This document shows positions 33,001 through 45,257 of a stretch of DNA of 64,000 nt, piece by piece. The stretch's first letter is position 1; every line of letters starts with the position of its first letter. The notes beneath the pieces were generated by a model. The model was not told the DNA's origin and did no database searches. It saw nothing but the letters and a program-made list of their open reading frames with translations. Source of the DNA: Endothia cerciana (lineage: Eukaryota; Ascomycota; Sordariomycetes; Diaporthales; Cryphonectriaceae). Position numbers and translations under genes: made by a program. The stretch lies in the NCBI GenBank assembly GCA_026119935.1, contig JALRMH010000002.1, positions 310,001-374,000 of the forward strand, in the 5' to 3' direction.

Positions 33001-33301
33001 ACGTTTCCTCGTTATTGCGGTGCAGCGGGATAGTTCCCAATTATGGCCCCCGTCTTACTCGATTCCTTGCACACTGCCAAACATAGAAAGGGACGTGCCA
33101 TCTGCGCCGCAGGGCGGATCCGAATCCTTGCTTAATAGAGGATCAGCGCGATCCTGATGAAAACAAGTATCGAGGAGACTAGGGCTGCAACCGATGCGAT
33201 AATACCCTGACGAGGTCCTCTCCCGCCTGCTGAGTGCAACTTTGGACGCTAGACAGGATTTCGCGGAATCGTGAGTCGAGCAGACGACGGCGCGGAATAT
33301 C
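30042..33301. other. 3.3-kb stretch with no recognised gene
   Basis: Several ORFs of 60-170 codons exist on both strands, for example 31519-31956 minus, 32058-32555 minus and 30465-30743 plus. None shows a domain, a splice partner or sensible composition. The last ~300 bp should contain the RAX1 promoter and leader. Confidence 0.5.
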
Positions 33302-34818
33302 ATGTCGGTCCCGGGCTGGCTGAAGCTGTGGTACAAGAAGCCAGAATGGCGCGACATCAACGACTACACCCGCATGGCGAACGACGAGAGCATGATACCG
33401 AGACATAGGCCCAAGAGCCCGACGGCGCAGGCCTTCGCCTCGATCCCGAGCCGATTATCGCTGGACAGGGTGCTGGACAACAAGACGTGCAGCCCCATGT
33501 CGCTGCAAGACTTCTATCTGTATCTCAAGCACATCGAGCACTCGTCCGAGAACCTCGAATTTTACCTGTGGTGAGTTGCTCCGACCCCGAGGCTGCTCAT
33601 TCCGGCATAGACAAAACGGCGGGGGAAAGGGAGGGATTGGGTGACACCGGGTAACGATCTGCTGCTGACTGCATGTGCAGGTACAAGAACTATAGCGCAA
33701 ATTATCCAGACGAGTTGAGGGATAGGATATCTACAGATGTAAAGCAGCCATCAAGGGTACACTCCACCGAGACAGACATCTCTAGCCTCGCTTCCATCTA
33801 CAGGAGTGAGTAGTCGTCCCATCCGCGTTGAGCCTCACACGAACCTCAGTGCTGACAGCCCTTCTCAGACAAGGAAGCCTCAAAATCAAGGATCGATCTC
33901 GAGAGGAGGATAGCACACCTCGAGTCGCCTTGCGTCCAGGCGGCCAAAGACAGGTCGATATGGAGCACCCTCGTTCCGCACTGGCTCCGACGACAGAACC
34001 GCGCAGCCTGTGCGGATGGGTTTTGTCGTCTGGACGCCATCAACGAGGGCGGCGATATCGAAAGACGCCCATCTCCGGACCCCTCTCCGATCTTCGGCAG
34101 GCCCACCAGCAAGTCGTCGCTCAAGGAGAACCGCGCTGAGCTGGACTCCGCCATCGGGACGTTTCTGGTGCCGGGCGCCGAGAAGGAGCTTAACATCTCA
34201 CACGTCCTGCGCCAGCGCGTGCTGCAGCAGCTCGAGCAGTCATCCGACCCGCGACACCTCAAGCCGGTGGCGGACCACATCTACGAAGTGATGAAGAACT
34301 GCTCGCACCGAAATTTCGTGAGCGTGGGCGTGTCCACGGGGACGTACGAGACGATCTGCGTAGGAAACCTGATTGGCATCCTGGACATCATCGCCGGCTT
34401 GTTGGTGGTCTTGCTCCAGGCCTTTCACCCATTCCGCGGCGCGCACACGCGGTGGACCTGCTTCTATGTGTTTCCGCTGTGGCAGATGGGTGTGACCCTG
34501 CTGTTGGTCGGCACACAGGGGATGTGCATGGTGATGTTGTCAATGTCGAAGAGGCAGGCCCTGCCGTGGGAAAGGTTTGATGACGACGCGTCGGTCGTGT
34601 CGAATTCGTCAGGGCCCACGGGCTGGCTGGGCAAGTTCAAGAAGTTCATGGACAAGACGGTGGCGCAGGACCGGCACTTCAAGGTGGAGGACAAACACCT
34701 GAGGAGGCTGCAGAGGATGATTCTGTTCCAGTGTGGAACTGCCGGCGTGATCGTGGGCCTGCTAGGAGTTCTGCTTTTTATCTTCTTGCCCATCTGGAAG
34801 GAGACGTACCATCATTGA
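33302..34818 (+). CDS. RAX1: RGS-domain membrane protein, Rax1/RgsB type
   Basis: Three exons, 33302-33570, 33681-33805 and 33869-34818, with 110- and 63-bp introns in phase, give 447 residues. The N-terminal part has the degenerate RGS domain of Rax1 proteins (SLQDFYLYLKHIEHSSENLE, then FYLWYKNY), completed by helices around residues 200-280 (LRQRVLQQLEQSSDPRHLKP). Three membrane helices follow, at about residues 295-318, 329-352 and 415-440. A conserved loop GTYETICVGN precedes the first. Rax1 marks division sites with Rax2 in budding yeast. The Aspergillus homologue (RgsB) is linked to growth, conidiation and stress tolerance. The exon joins restore a continuous frame that single-frame ORFs miss. 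Confidence 0.88.
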
Positions 34819-35579
34819 GGCTGGGTGGTGAGGAGCCTTGCGTACGATGAGATGGATGGTGTCAGCGGTGGTGCTCTGGGCAAGTTGTTTCGGGGTCGGT
34901 TTTCGTGAGTTACATATACCCCTGCGTACACATTTTATAGCTGTAAAAATGAACCCAGTACATAGTTAACTGTGCCAACGATGTCCCGCAGCTGCGGCTC
35001 CATGCCTGGTTGTGAGCCACGCTGGCGGCATCGACACGCATGAGGAACGGCTACTTGTAGCCTTCGCTGATCCGCTCTTGGACGTTCATGGTGATGCCCA
35101 GCCTTGTTTGTAGTTGAGTATCGTTTTTGGCGTCCCGTCTGCAATTCCGCGTCGCGATTGAGGCAGAAGAGTTGCATCCTTTCCCAGGCGTGGGATGGCC
35201 GGTTCATGGCCTTGGAGAGAATCTGATTCTAACGGACGTCTTCTAGGGCTGGTGAAGGGCCCCAGTGCGACAACTTGTCCCAAGCATTGCAGGGAGCCCC
35301 GAGGTCCTGAAGACTGTCAAGGGTTGGAAGTCTAGAGCGGTGTCCAAGAATGTCGTCAAGCTCGACTGGTCTGAAAGTTGCATAGGGGTGAAAGGGAAGA
35401 AGGGGTGGTACTAGCGCATGGGTGTGGCTGTAGAAAAGGCGGGACGGCCTGCTGGAGAATAAAAAAGTTTCCATACCCAGCCAGCCTTATAACCAACACT
35501 CCCCCTTCTCTTCTCACCACCACCACCACCGCATCTACTGATCGTCAACAACCTTTTTGTCGCCCCACACACGACAAAA
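34819..35579. other. Intergenic region between RAX1 and ZUO1
   Basis: No gene is seen. It is the 3' side of RAX1 and the promoter of ZUO1. CACCAC repeats and a pyrimidine-rich leader lie just before the ZUO1 start. Confidence 0.6.
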
Positions 35580-37024
35580 ATGACGACCGCAACACTGGTC
35601 TCCCGTCCCCTGCCCGTCCTCCCCGAGGGCTGGTCCGCCGAGAAGGACTTCAAGCAGGTCGGCAAGGTTAGCGCTTCCACCCAGCGCACCATCGAGCCCG
35701 TCGGCCCTCACTTCCTCGCCCACGCCCGCCGCGCCCGCCACAAGCGGTCCTTCTCCGAGGATGACCGCATCCAGGCGCATGAGAAGGCCAAGAAGGTCGA
35801 GGAAGACGACGACAGCGAGATGAGCGAGCCCGAGGACCCCATGATGCTGCAGCGCGATGCCAAGGACTGGAAGGTAGCCTCCCCAACCCCCCCCCCCCCC
35901 GGCCCTCGATACAACGCTCAGGCCAGAGGTGTCTCGAGATGGATGCTGACCGCCCCTAAAATCTGCAGGAGCAAGACCACTACGCCGTCCTCGGCCTCTC
36001 CAAGTACCGCTTCAAGGCCACTGAGGACCAGATCAAGCGCGCCCACCGCAAGAAGGTCCTCAAGCACCACCCGGACAAGAAGGCCGCGACCGGCCGCGCC
36101 GAGGACGACAACTTCTTCAAGTGTATCCAGAAGGCCACCGAGATCCTGCTCGACCCCGTCAAGCGGCGGCAGTTCGACAGCGTCGACGAGGCCGCCGACG
36201 TCGAGCCGCCCACCAAGAAGCAGCTGCAGAACCCCAAGGCCGACTTCTACAAGCTGTGGGGCAAGGTCTTCAAGGCCGAGGGGCGCTTCTCCAAGAACCA
36301 CCCCGTGCCGGCCTTCGGCGACGCCAACGCCACGTACGAGGACGTCGACGCATTCTACAACTTCTGGTACAACTTCGACAGCTGGCGCACCTTCGAGTAC
36401 CTCGACGAGGATGTCCCCGATGACAACGAGAACCGCGACCAGAAGCGCCACATGGAGCGCAAGAACGCCAACGCCCGCAAGAAGAAGAAGGCCGAGGACA
36501 ACGCGCGCCTGCGCAAGCTGGTCGACGACTGCATGGCGGGCGACGAGCGCATCCGCCGCTTCAAGAAGGAGCAGAGCGCCGCCAAGAACAAGAAGAGGCT
36601 CGAGAGGGAGGCTGCTGAGAAGAAGGCCGCCGAGGAGGCGCGCCTGAAGAAGGAGGCCGAGGAGAAGGCGGCCAAGGAGGCCGAGGACAGGGCCAAGCTG
36701 GACCGGGAGGCCACCAAGAAGGCCAAGGAGGCGGCCAAGAATGCCGTCAAGAAGAACAAGCGCGTGCTCAAGGGCAGCGTCAAGGACGCCAACTACTTCG
36801 CGTCGGGCGACGCCAGTGCCGCGCAGATCGACGCTGTCCTCGGTGACGTCGAGCTCATCCAGGCCAAGATCGACGCCGACGAGATCGCTGCGCTCGCCGG
36901 CAAGCTGAACGGCCTGAAGGTCGCGGACGAGATCAAGGGCGTCTGGAAGGACGAGGTCGCCCGCCTGGTCGGCGCTGGCAAGCTCAAGGAGGGCGATGCC
37001 AAGAGCCTTTCAGCTTATCTCTGA
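35580..37024 (+). CDS. ZUO1: Zuotin, J-protein of the ribosome-associated complex
   Basis: Two exons, 35580-35873 and 35969-37024, with a 95-bp intron, give 449 residues. The layout is that of Zuo1/MPP11: an N-terminal segment that contacts Ssz1 (PVLPEGWSAEKDF); the J domain from DHYAVLGLSKYRFKATEDQI with HPD at residues 132-134; the zuotin homology domain (KADFYKLWGKVFKAEGRFSK, NFDSWRTFEYLDEDVPDD); then a long charged Lys/Ala/Glu helix that binds the ribosome, and a C-terminal helical bundle. With Ssz1 it stimulates the ATPase of Ssb-type Hsp70 on nascent chains. The intron has a 14-base C run near its donor. The leader just upstream of the ATG is A/C-rich, as in highly expressed genes. Confidence 0.95.
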
Positions 37025-37614
37025 GAGGGGGGAGGGGGGGGAACAGACAGGTCGAGAGGCATTCTATATAAGGGCCAGTCATTCGAGAGGGAGTTTCCTA
37101 GACGAGAAAAAAGAACCATAGAATAGATGTCATCTCTCAGCATCTTACCAGACCGCAATATAGATGGTAAACCTGCTGCCGTCCCTGTGTCTGTCTTGTA
37201 TCATTCCGACCCGTGCCCTGAGAGATTCTAGGTACCAACCACCTGGCTCGAGGTTTAGCAAGCCTCCCGACACACACCTTAGTTACTGTCCTGGGAAATG
37301 AGCACGTTGGACTCGGTCGGTTTATACTCCCGACCGATGTCGACCACTCCTACATGCCGTCACGGAGGACATTCAACCCGTGGACCCGGATTGGACGTCA
37401 GGCACAGCTTCCGGAAGATGTTGCAATTTCACCTGTGCTGGTTCAGGAGAATGGAACGGTGACCTGATACAAGGCAGTGTGTATAGAAGTACAGTCGAAT
37501 CTTCTCGCCCACTCTCTAGTCTATACCAACTAAACAACGGCGAAGGGGGCCGCCAGCCCCCCAAACCCAAACACCATTCCGGTGTCAGTCCCTGACCGGG
37601 GACCACCCCGTCCC
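37025..37614. other. Convergent intergenic region between ZUO1 and PDB1
   Basis: 3' UTRs of two converging genes. No coding frame or repeat is seen. Confidence 0.6.
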
Positions 37615-38909
37615 TTAGAGCAGCTTCAGCAGCTTGGCAGCGTGCTGCTCGATGAGGGGCTCGGTGGGGAAGCTCATCTCCTCGAGCTTCTGGGCGTACG
37701 GCGTGGGGACCTCGGCACCCGTGACACGCTGGGCGGGGGCGTCAAGGTAGTCAAAGGTATACTCCATGGCGAGGGCCAGGATCTCGGCGGACACGCCGAA
37801 GGCGGGGTACCCGCTCTCGACGACCATGAGGCGGTGGGTCTTCTTGACGGACTTGATGATGGCCTCGAGGTCGAGGGGCTTGATGGAGCGCAGGTTGATG
37901 ACCTCGGCCTCGACGCCGTACTTGTTCTTCAGGCCCTCGGCGGCGATGAGCGACTGGCCCACGCACCGCGACACGGTCACGATGGTCAGGTCCTTGCCGG
38001 CGCGCTCGATCTTGGCCTTGCCGATGGGCAGCACGAAGTCGTCCTTCTGCGCGGCCTCGGACATGGGGAAGGACTGGCCGTACATGAGCTCGTTCTCCAG
38101 CACGACGACCGGGTTGGGGTCGCGGATCGCGGCCTTCAGCAGGCCCTTGGCGTCCTCGGAGGACCAGGGCGAGACGACCTTGAGGCCCGGGATGCTGCCG
38201 TACCACGCGCTGAAGTCCTGCGAGTGCTGGGCGGCCACGCCAGAGGCGAAGCCGTTGGGGCCGCGGAAGGTGATGTTGCAGGGCTGGATGCCGCCGGACA
38301 TGTAGAGGGTCTTTGCCGCCGAGTTGATGATCTGGTCAATGGCCTGCATGGCGAAGTTGAAGGTCATGAACTCGCACTGGACAGGACGCGACGGATCAGC
38401 CGGTTACTCTTCCCCAAACCAAACCCTTCACCCGACCAGAACCCCCGCAGTAGGGGTTTGGGGGGGGGGGGGTGTATATGTCCGAAGCTGCTGCTGCTGC
38501 TACTCACCACGGGGTGCAGACCACTCAGCGCCGCACCGACGGCCAGCCCACAGAAACCCGACTCGGTGATGGGGGTATCGATGACCCTGCGATCGCCGAA
38601 GCGGTCCAGCAGGCCCTTGGTGACCTTGTAGGCGCCGTTGTACTGGGCGACCTCCTCGCCCAGGACGAAGACCTTGTCGTTGGACTCGAGCTCCTCAGCC
38701 AGGGCCTCGTTGAGCGCATCGCGGACCGTGTACTCCTTGGTGCCCCCGGAGGCGTATGTTCTTGTCTGGAGCAGGGCGGAGGGGGCCGGGCGGAGGGCCT
38801 TCTGTGGTATCGAGGACGAGGAGGACAGGAGGGAGGAGCAGGAGGTTCGGGGGGCTGCCGCGCGGGCGGTGGCAGCCAGGCGGACTGCCGGTCGGAGGAA
38901 CCGGGACAT
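37615..38909 (-). CDS. PDB1: Pyruvate dehydrogenase E1 component subunit beta, mitochondrial
   Basis: Two exons, 38909-38508 and 38376-37615, with a 131-bp intron, give 387 residues. The first ~50 residues are Arg/Ser/Ala-rich without acids, a mitochondrial targeting peptide. The mature protein starts near YASGGTKEYTVRDALNEALA. Family motifs follow: KVFVLGEEVAQYNGAYKVTK, DTPITESGFCGLAVGAAL, and after the splice HPVCEFMTFNFAMQAIDQII, then GPNGFASGVAAQHSQDF and VSPWSSEDAKGLLKAAIRDP. E1-beta and E1-alpha decarboxylate pyruvate with thiamine diphosphate in the matrix; the ESGF segment contributes to the cofactor site. The intron carries CAG repeats and a 13-C run just after the donor. Confidence 0.96.
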
Positions 38910-39708
38910 TGCTGGCGGGCTGGGCTGGTTGATCCCCGGGGGCGCAGGAGAGGTTTGGGAGACGAGACGAGGGATTGGGTATCTGACAGAAGGGGGGGGA
39001 AAGACCAACGGCGCCGTGGAGAGGACTGGCACCAACTGAGGCTGGTCACGGACAAGGCTGTTTGTGGTGGTGGTGGTGGTGGAGGAGGATGGATCGGGGG
39101 GTAAGAAGCTGCGGTATCGCCAATTCCTGCTCAACCCTCAACGATATCGCCCCGAGGGAATTTTTTCGCTGTCTGGCTCCGGCTGCTGACCTCCAGCGCC
39201 CCAAAGCTCCGAGCCAATGTAGCTAGCACACGGTGCGTGGGGACCCCTGCAGACCCAGCATCAGCACTGGCCAACGAGCTAATAAGTTTCTGTTGGGCTG
39301 TGGACGGGCGGGTCCCACTGAAGCTACGGTGACCGAAGGGCAGAAACGCCCAGGGTCGAAAACAAAAACAAAAAAAAAAACCGCCAAAAAAGACCCTGCT
39401 TCGAAAACTCCTCAACTACAGCAAGAATTCGTCATGCCGTTCTCCTCTCCATCCTCACTGAGCACCAAGTTCATGACGGATCATTAGTCCCCAAGAGATT
39501 AATATTTCTATGCGCAAATGACCACTTGAGAAATGAATCGCCAGATTCTTCCCGCGACGGCCTTATATACTATTAGTACATGTACATGCAATTTCCTTTT
39601 TCTTGGGGGGGGGGGGGTGGTGGCCCGGTTAAGGCCCGTTATCCCTCCTCTGTCCGCCCCAATGGTCGCAATGTTTTCGCGATACAGTGCAGGCCCGGAG
39701 ACCCGGGT
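38910..39708. other. Intergenic region between PDB1 and ERG6
   Basis: It contains the PDB1 promoter and the ERG6 3' UTR. An A-rich stretch (39359-39387) and a G run (39606-39617) are present. No gene is seen. Confidence 0.6.
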
Positions 39709-41079
39709 CTAGTTGGCCGGCTTGCGCCCGACCATCAGGTACATCGGCGTGAACAGGTTCAACCTCGCACCAGCAACCAGCCCGTCGGCGCCCTCGCTCA
39801 GCGCGTTCGCCGTCTTCTGCGTGCCCTGGGGCGCGATCCGCAGCTTCTCCATCACGCCCGCGAACCCGTGCGTGAAGAACTGGCCCAGCTTCGTCATCCG
39901 GAAGATGGTGAACAGGTCGCCCATCGACTGCAGGTACTTCATCTCGCCAGACAGCGGCCAGTACCACGGCATGGGATCCGGCCGCTGCGCCAGGTCCTCG
40001 TGCTTGAGCAGCTCGAAGCCCGCGGCCTTCATGGCGTCCAGGCCCTCCTGGATGGGCACCATGTTGGAGATGCCGTTGCCCAGCTCGATCGCGAGGCGGA
40101 TCTTGCGGTGCTCGGCGTTGTTGTTGTCGTAGTCGTCGGTCATGAGCCACTCGTAGACGCCAAAGACGCCGCCGGGCTTGAGCACGCGGAAGATCTCGCT
40201 ATAGACGCCTTCCAGCTTGGGGGCGTGGACGGTGGCCTCGATGGCGTAGACGGCATCGAAGGTGTTGTCTGGGAAGGACATTTGCTGCGGATCGTCAGCC
40301 GGGCCGAACCAGCCTCTCCTCCTCCCATGGGGCGAGGGCCCCTACCATGAAGTCACCCTTGACATAGGTCAACTGGTTCGAGAGCTTCTCCTTGGCCGCA
40401 TAATACGTCGCACGGTCGATCTGGTAGTCGTTGTTGTTCAGACCGACGATATTTGCGCCGGTGAACTTGGCGATCTCGCGCGCGGGCCCACCAACACCGC
40501 AGCCGACATCGAGAACGTTCATGCCCTCCTGGATGCCGATCTGGTGCGCGAGGTAGTGTTCATGGCGGGCGATGGCCTGGTAGAACGGCTCGCCGAGGGA
40601 GAAGCGGCAGAAGTGGAAGGACTGGCCCCACCCGTACTCGTAGATGTCGGTGGCAAGGTTGTAGTAACTGGGAGTAGAGGGGAAAGGTCAGCTGAGGGCC
40701 TCTGAGGACTACTGGTTGGTTGGAAGGTTGGTTTGGGGGGGAGGGGGGTTTACTGACTGTCTCGTCAGGGTGGCATACTCTGCCGTCCGCGCCTGTACAG
40801 GAAGAGGGAGGGTCAGCTCGAGCCCACACTGGCTGCCTGGCTATGACTGCCGTGGCGTGGAGATCGGCCTACCTTGCGATCGGCCTCGGTCTCGTCCTCG
40901 GCCCTCTTGCCGTCGAAGTGCTTGAAGTACTCGTCGAGGGCGGCCTTCTTGGCCTCGGGGTCCTTGAAGAGGATCGTCGCTATGCTGTTGGCCTGGGCGG
41001 CGGTCTTGCCGTGCATGGCCTTGTTAAAGGAGGCATCCCGCTCCTTATTCTCCTGCTCCAGCTGGATCTTGCTACCCAT
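39709..41079 (-). CDS. ERG6: Sterol 24-C-methyltransferase
   Basis: Four exons, 41079-40873, 40792-40758, 40667-40346 and 40284-39709, give 379 residues. Exon 2 is a 35-base microexon (reading ARTAEYATLTR) that must be included to keep the frame. The enzyme transfers a methyl group from S-adenosylmethionine to C24 of zymosterol-type sterols, a late step of ergosterol synthesis at the ER and lipid droplets. Visible motifs are the sterol-binding region YEYGWGQSFHF (90-100), SAM motif I LDVGCGVGGPAREIA (133-147), the PGGVFGVYEW block and a conserved ending (YLMVGRKPAN). The length matches the family. The intron after exon 2 has C6 and C7 runs. Azole-type regulation by sterol-responsive factors is known for the pathway, but I did not find a clear site. 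Confidence 0.96.
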
Positions 41080-44000
41080 CTTGGCGTGCTGAACGGTTGG
41101 GCGCGGAGGGGCGATACAGGCGAGAATCAATTGACGCGGAACGAAGGCGGAGGAGAGACGGACAGCGCGACAGTAGCGCTGGGACACGAGGGTGGAATAT
41201 GGTGACAATCTCGACTTTTTAGCAGATATGAGCTGGCTTGACAGGGGGGGGGGGGCAATTACAACGGGTTCTTCCCCTGAGCCGAGCGCGGCCAGACCGC
41301 TAATGCACCTCCTGGGGTACCCAGCCAGTAGTAGTACATGCTATCATCTCTTGACTCGCGGCTCATGACAGGTACTCTGGTAGTTGTCTGTAGAACAGGG
41401 GTCCCGCATCTGCCCACCCACCATGGTGAATCCGAATCCCCCATGAGCGGTCCCGGATCCGCAGCCCTACTACATAGTACTTTCATACCCACGCCACGCC
41501 TTGGGAGACCAGCCGGTCGTCCTCCTGGCTTCCGAGGTTGTCTGTCCCTACATCCGGTGCGGCGAAAGCAGCTGGACTGGCTGTTGATGCTTCAGGGTCT
41601 CGGTGAACTGGATGTTCGGGCGGGTGGTCGAGTTTGTCCATGGCGGAGGCTTGTGCTCCAGACGTCTGCGGCATTTGCCTGGAGTGTGCGCGTTAGAGGC
41701 TGATCAGTCGAGGCAAGCAGGCTGGTCGGGGCAGGCGGAGCTCGTACCACAGATGTCATCAATCATCTCTCTATCTGTGATGACTACCGGGCAGCGGCAC
41801 CCTGTCCGCTCGTATGTCCTACACCAGATCGCAGCCTGGACATACGTGTGGCCGCATGCATGCACTACCTATCGCCGATCATAAACATGTGCTGGAAGGC
41901 ATCAGAGGGCATTGGCAGGCACGTACCAGGTTCCATTCACACATTGCAGCAGTCGAGGTCGGAAGCGATGGACAGCCCAAGAGAGTGTGGTATGGTGTAT
42001 GAAGGATCTCTCCGGGTCTGGCCCCAAGTTCAGCGTTGGGATCCGGATGCCTGAGAGAAACCAGATGTTTATATAGACCAGGGCTCGAGCATCTTGTCGC
42101 TGTGGGCTGTAGAAGAGGTGAGACCAAAATATGTCTGCCCTTGGCGTCAATCTTGCTTCTGTATGCGGTCGATATTCGGCGCCCCCCCCCCCCCCCCGCT
42201 TTGAGCGGCCTCATTATTCTTCTCCCTTGCCGAGCTACTGCCGCGACTGTGGACGCCCGTAGCGTACGGCCGGGCCTCCGGCTCGACAGGATGGACAGCT
42301 CTGGAGGCCCCTCCATGAAGGGACCTCATCCTCGAGCGCTTATCTCCATGCTACGAGACCCCCATCGAGTACAGATCCTGTCACAGTCTTACGGACATGG
42401 AGAGCAGGCCGAGCTGGTGGTAGCAGGTCACAGGAGTTCGCCCTCACAGGAGCATCAATAGGACCGAGGAATGCCACTAGCGCTATACTCCCACCCCAAG
42501 GCCCTCATCGAGCCGCCAGAACAACAGAACGTCCCCCCTGTCACGAGCTGCACGCTTCTAAGACCTGTTCCTGCTCGTGCGAGCTGAGACCGGTGCCGCT
42601 CATGTGGGTTTGAGCCCGATATTGCCAGATTCCCATCCTATGTGCGTTGCACAACAGACTCCTAGCCCTCTGTTGTCCCGTCTCTGCCTTGCTCCACGGC
42701 CAGTAACGATGCGTCGCCCTCAGTTGGTCCTTTGCTTCTTGTGCGTGTAGCGTTGCTTTCCATGCGGCCCTGGATACGGTGCTGCAAAGGCCGGATGCCC
42801 TGATCCATTAAGCTTAGCAAAGGCTTGGTTGTTCGTAAGGCCCCCAACGCCATTTATATGTACATATATTTGTTGTAGAGCACAGTGATCACATCCCTTG
42901 CTTGTATATGCTGTCTCCCTTAGCAAGTCTTTGACGTTCAAGCGTCAAGTTCGACTTATCTGTTCTCTGAGTTCACGGAAGCGTTCCGCGAGCTGCTCAC
43001 TCGTCATCCGGCTCGTGATAACAGCTGCATCCTGGCTCTCCACTTTAAGTGTTTCTTCGGGTTTTGCCATTGCTTCTGACCGTCGGTATGAGATGTGCCG
43101 TCGTGTGGTTCTTCTGTAATTAAAGAAGCGGCTCAGCAAGACGATCAGGCATCTGCCACTGTCTCAGTTCTGTCTGCATCATGGAGAGCACTTGAAGCCC
43201 GAGAGATTGGAGAGAGAAGAAGACGAAGGGAATCATGGCTGCGTGACGGTGGGACGGTAGGACGAAGCACTTGAGTAAGGCGTAGAGCCCATAATCCCTG
43301 ACGGGATAGACAGGCCGAAAAAAGGGAAATCTATGAAGTGCCGCGATATCCCGCACAAAAGAAAGAAAAATCGAGACAGGTACAGGAGATGATGCAAGAC
43401 TTCCGTCGCCGCCGAAGCACCAGGCTAAGAAGCGCCCGTCCTCGCCCCGCTTCCGGTCAGGGCCAGCCACGACCTTTGCCGACACATCACTGCTCTCCTC
43501 AACTTGTCCGACGTTCTCCGCCTGGTGTCCACATGATCCAGCCCTCCCTGAAACCTTTCTGCCCAGTGTACGTCCGAAAATCCATCAAAAGAATGAAGCG
43601 TATGCTCTTGCCCGACAGCTGTCTCGAGGAGGGTCTGGAGAACGGCATGACGTGTCTTCTTTGTCCACGACACGTCTGACAGAGAGACTTGTTCGCTCCC
43701 ACATGGCTCGAGATATCATCCAGGTGATGGGTGTGAACTGGTCTTGAAAAATCCTAGGCATCGTATACCGCACTGGGCATTCTTCCGTATGTCTCCGGAC
43801 CAAGAGTCTAGAGCCTTCCATTAGCATTGTGTGTGTGAGAGAGAGAGAGGGGGGGAGAGTACACACTCACAATACTCCCCAAGAGGACTCTAGAAGTGGC
43901 GCAGGTCATGGCTTACCACGACTCGATGTCAGATCGGGCAAGGCAATCTGACTAACACTAACTGCCCCTCCTGTACTTGTTGAGCGGGACAGAAATGTTC

Positions 44001-44341
44001 CGGGCCAAAGCGTCTCGTGGAACCGCATTGTGCCTGAACCCAATACTGGTGTTTGGGGCGCATAGTGCAATGCATGTATGTGTTCAAGGACTTGGGAGAC
44101 ATGATGATTGGTTTGGGATTCTGGAATGATTCTTTCAGTAGAGTGTGTGCCGAGATGCTGTTGAGGCAAGAGGTCCAGGTAAACGATAATGAATAGGTGC
44201 AATGGAAAGTGAGATAATCAAGGTCTGTTCAGGCATTCTTCTGGCCTCTGAGGTTGTAGACATTACATCTATATAACATAACCCAGTGGTGCTTGTTGGC
44301 AGCCTTCAATGACTTCCTGTAGCCTTTGCCTCAGGTCCTAG
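41080..44341. other. 3.3-kb stretch with no recognised gene
   Basis: The first few hundred bases are the ERG6 promoter. Beyond that, ORFs of up to 145 codons overlap each other on both strands without domains. G or C runs occur at 41242-41252 and 42182-42197. Confidence 0.5.
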
Positions 44342-45257
44342 TTGATATCTGATCAAATGTTCAATCAACACGACTTGATGCCTGGTATCAGAGCTGAAAT
44401 AAATCACTTTGCTTGTTTATTTCGGAGGATGAAAGCACTAACTCGAGGCATTATAGTGGAGCTTGCTGAAGATACTTCGGTTACCCCTTACAGCCAGGTT
44501 TTGCGCCAGATCAACAGCGGCAAACTCAGTGTCCATGGACTTCTTACAGAACTAGGTGTTCCCTTCAGTCCCCATGAAATCACTGCTCCAACTCAGCTGG
44601 CCCAAGTCAAGGATGAACTGATATCGCTGGTCAGCCGACTCCACAAGAAGGGGATTGCTCATGGCGACATCAGACCACGGAACTTGGTCTGGGCCCCAGG
44701 ACGGAACTTTGCGCTTCTGCAATTTTGAGAGATCACTGCGCCTCGGCGATAAATTAAGGCACGACAATCTCGCCTGCGCTCCACAGTACTGCTCACCAAA
44801 ACGGGGAATTAACCCTCCTTACCCACCTTCGGTTGAGCATGACATGTATGCCCTGGCAATTACCGTGTGGGAGATATATACCGGCCAAGAATCTCTTGCC
44901 GATGTCATCGGCGGGTTGGAGGACCTCCTTCCTCAAGGACATACGGTCGATGTGAACGCCGTGGAAGACGAGGAGGTTATGGCGTGGATCAGGGACATAC
45001 TGATAGCTGGTGGGGCCCGGATCCCCGACGCTTCATTGACCGATGAACCTCTTGTGCGCAAGCGCAACCTAGACAGCTCGCACGATGAACTCGGTCTAGA
45101 TAATAAGAGAAACATCCAAGGTGGTCGTGAGGGCGGCACCATCGGAAAAGTCACGAACAAGGTCCCGGTGCGGACGGAGCGCAAGTCCGGACCCAAGGTC
45201 AAGGAGCCAGGAACTGAGGAACATAATCTTAGGAGAAAGCACCAGCGCGGAGAGTAA
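44342..45257 (+). pseudogene. Protein-kinase-like gene with one frameshift
   Basis: The first frame (44342 to TGA at 44726-44728) contains the C-lobe start of a kinase fold, with SRLHKKGIAHGDIRPRNLVW as the catalytic-loop region (HGD in place of HRD). From about 44700 the next frame continues it: FCNFERSL in the DFG position, then CAPQYCSPKR and HDMYALAITVWEIYTGQESL, and a Lys-rich tail ending at 45257. One extra base near 44703 (CGGAACTTTG instead of CGGACTTTG) would explain the break. There is no intron signal. The N-lobe with the P-loop is absent, as in several short fungal kinase-like families. Asn in place of the metal-binding Asp of DFG, and HGD, suggest a weak kinase or pseudokinase even before the frameshift. 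Confidence 0.7.

Noticed and set aside
30042..33301. Several 60-170-codon ORFs
   Set aside because: They overlap on both strands, lack domains and have no splice connections; I could not support any as a gene.
35580..36647. 355-codon reading of ZUO1 through its intron
   Set aside because: It ignores the 35874-35968 intron and ends in Arg/Ser/Thr-rich nonsense; the spliced frame gives zuotin.
37582..38631. 349-codon plus-strand ORF
   Set aside because: It is antisense to PDB1 and has no family match; an artefact of codon bias.
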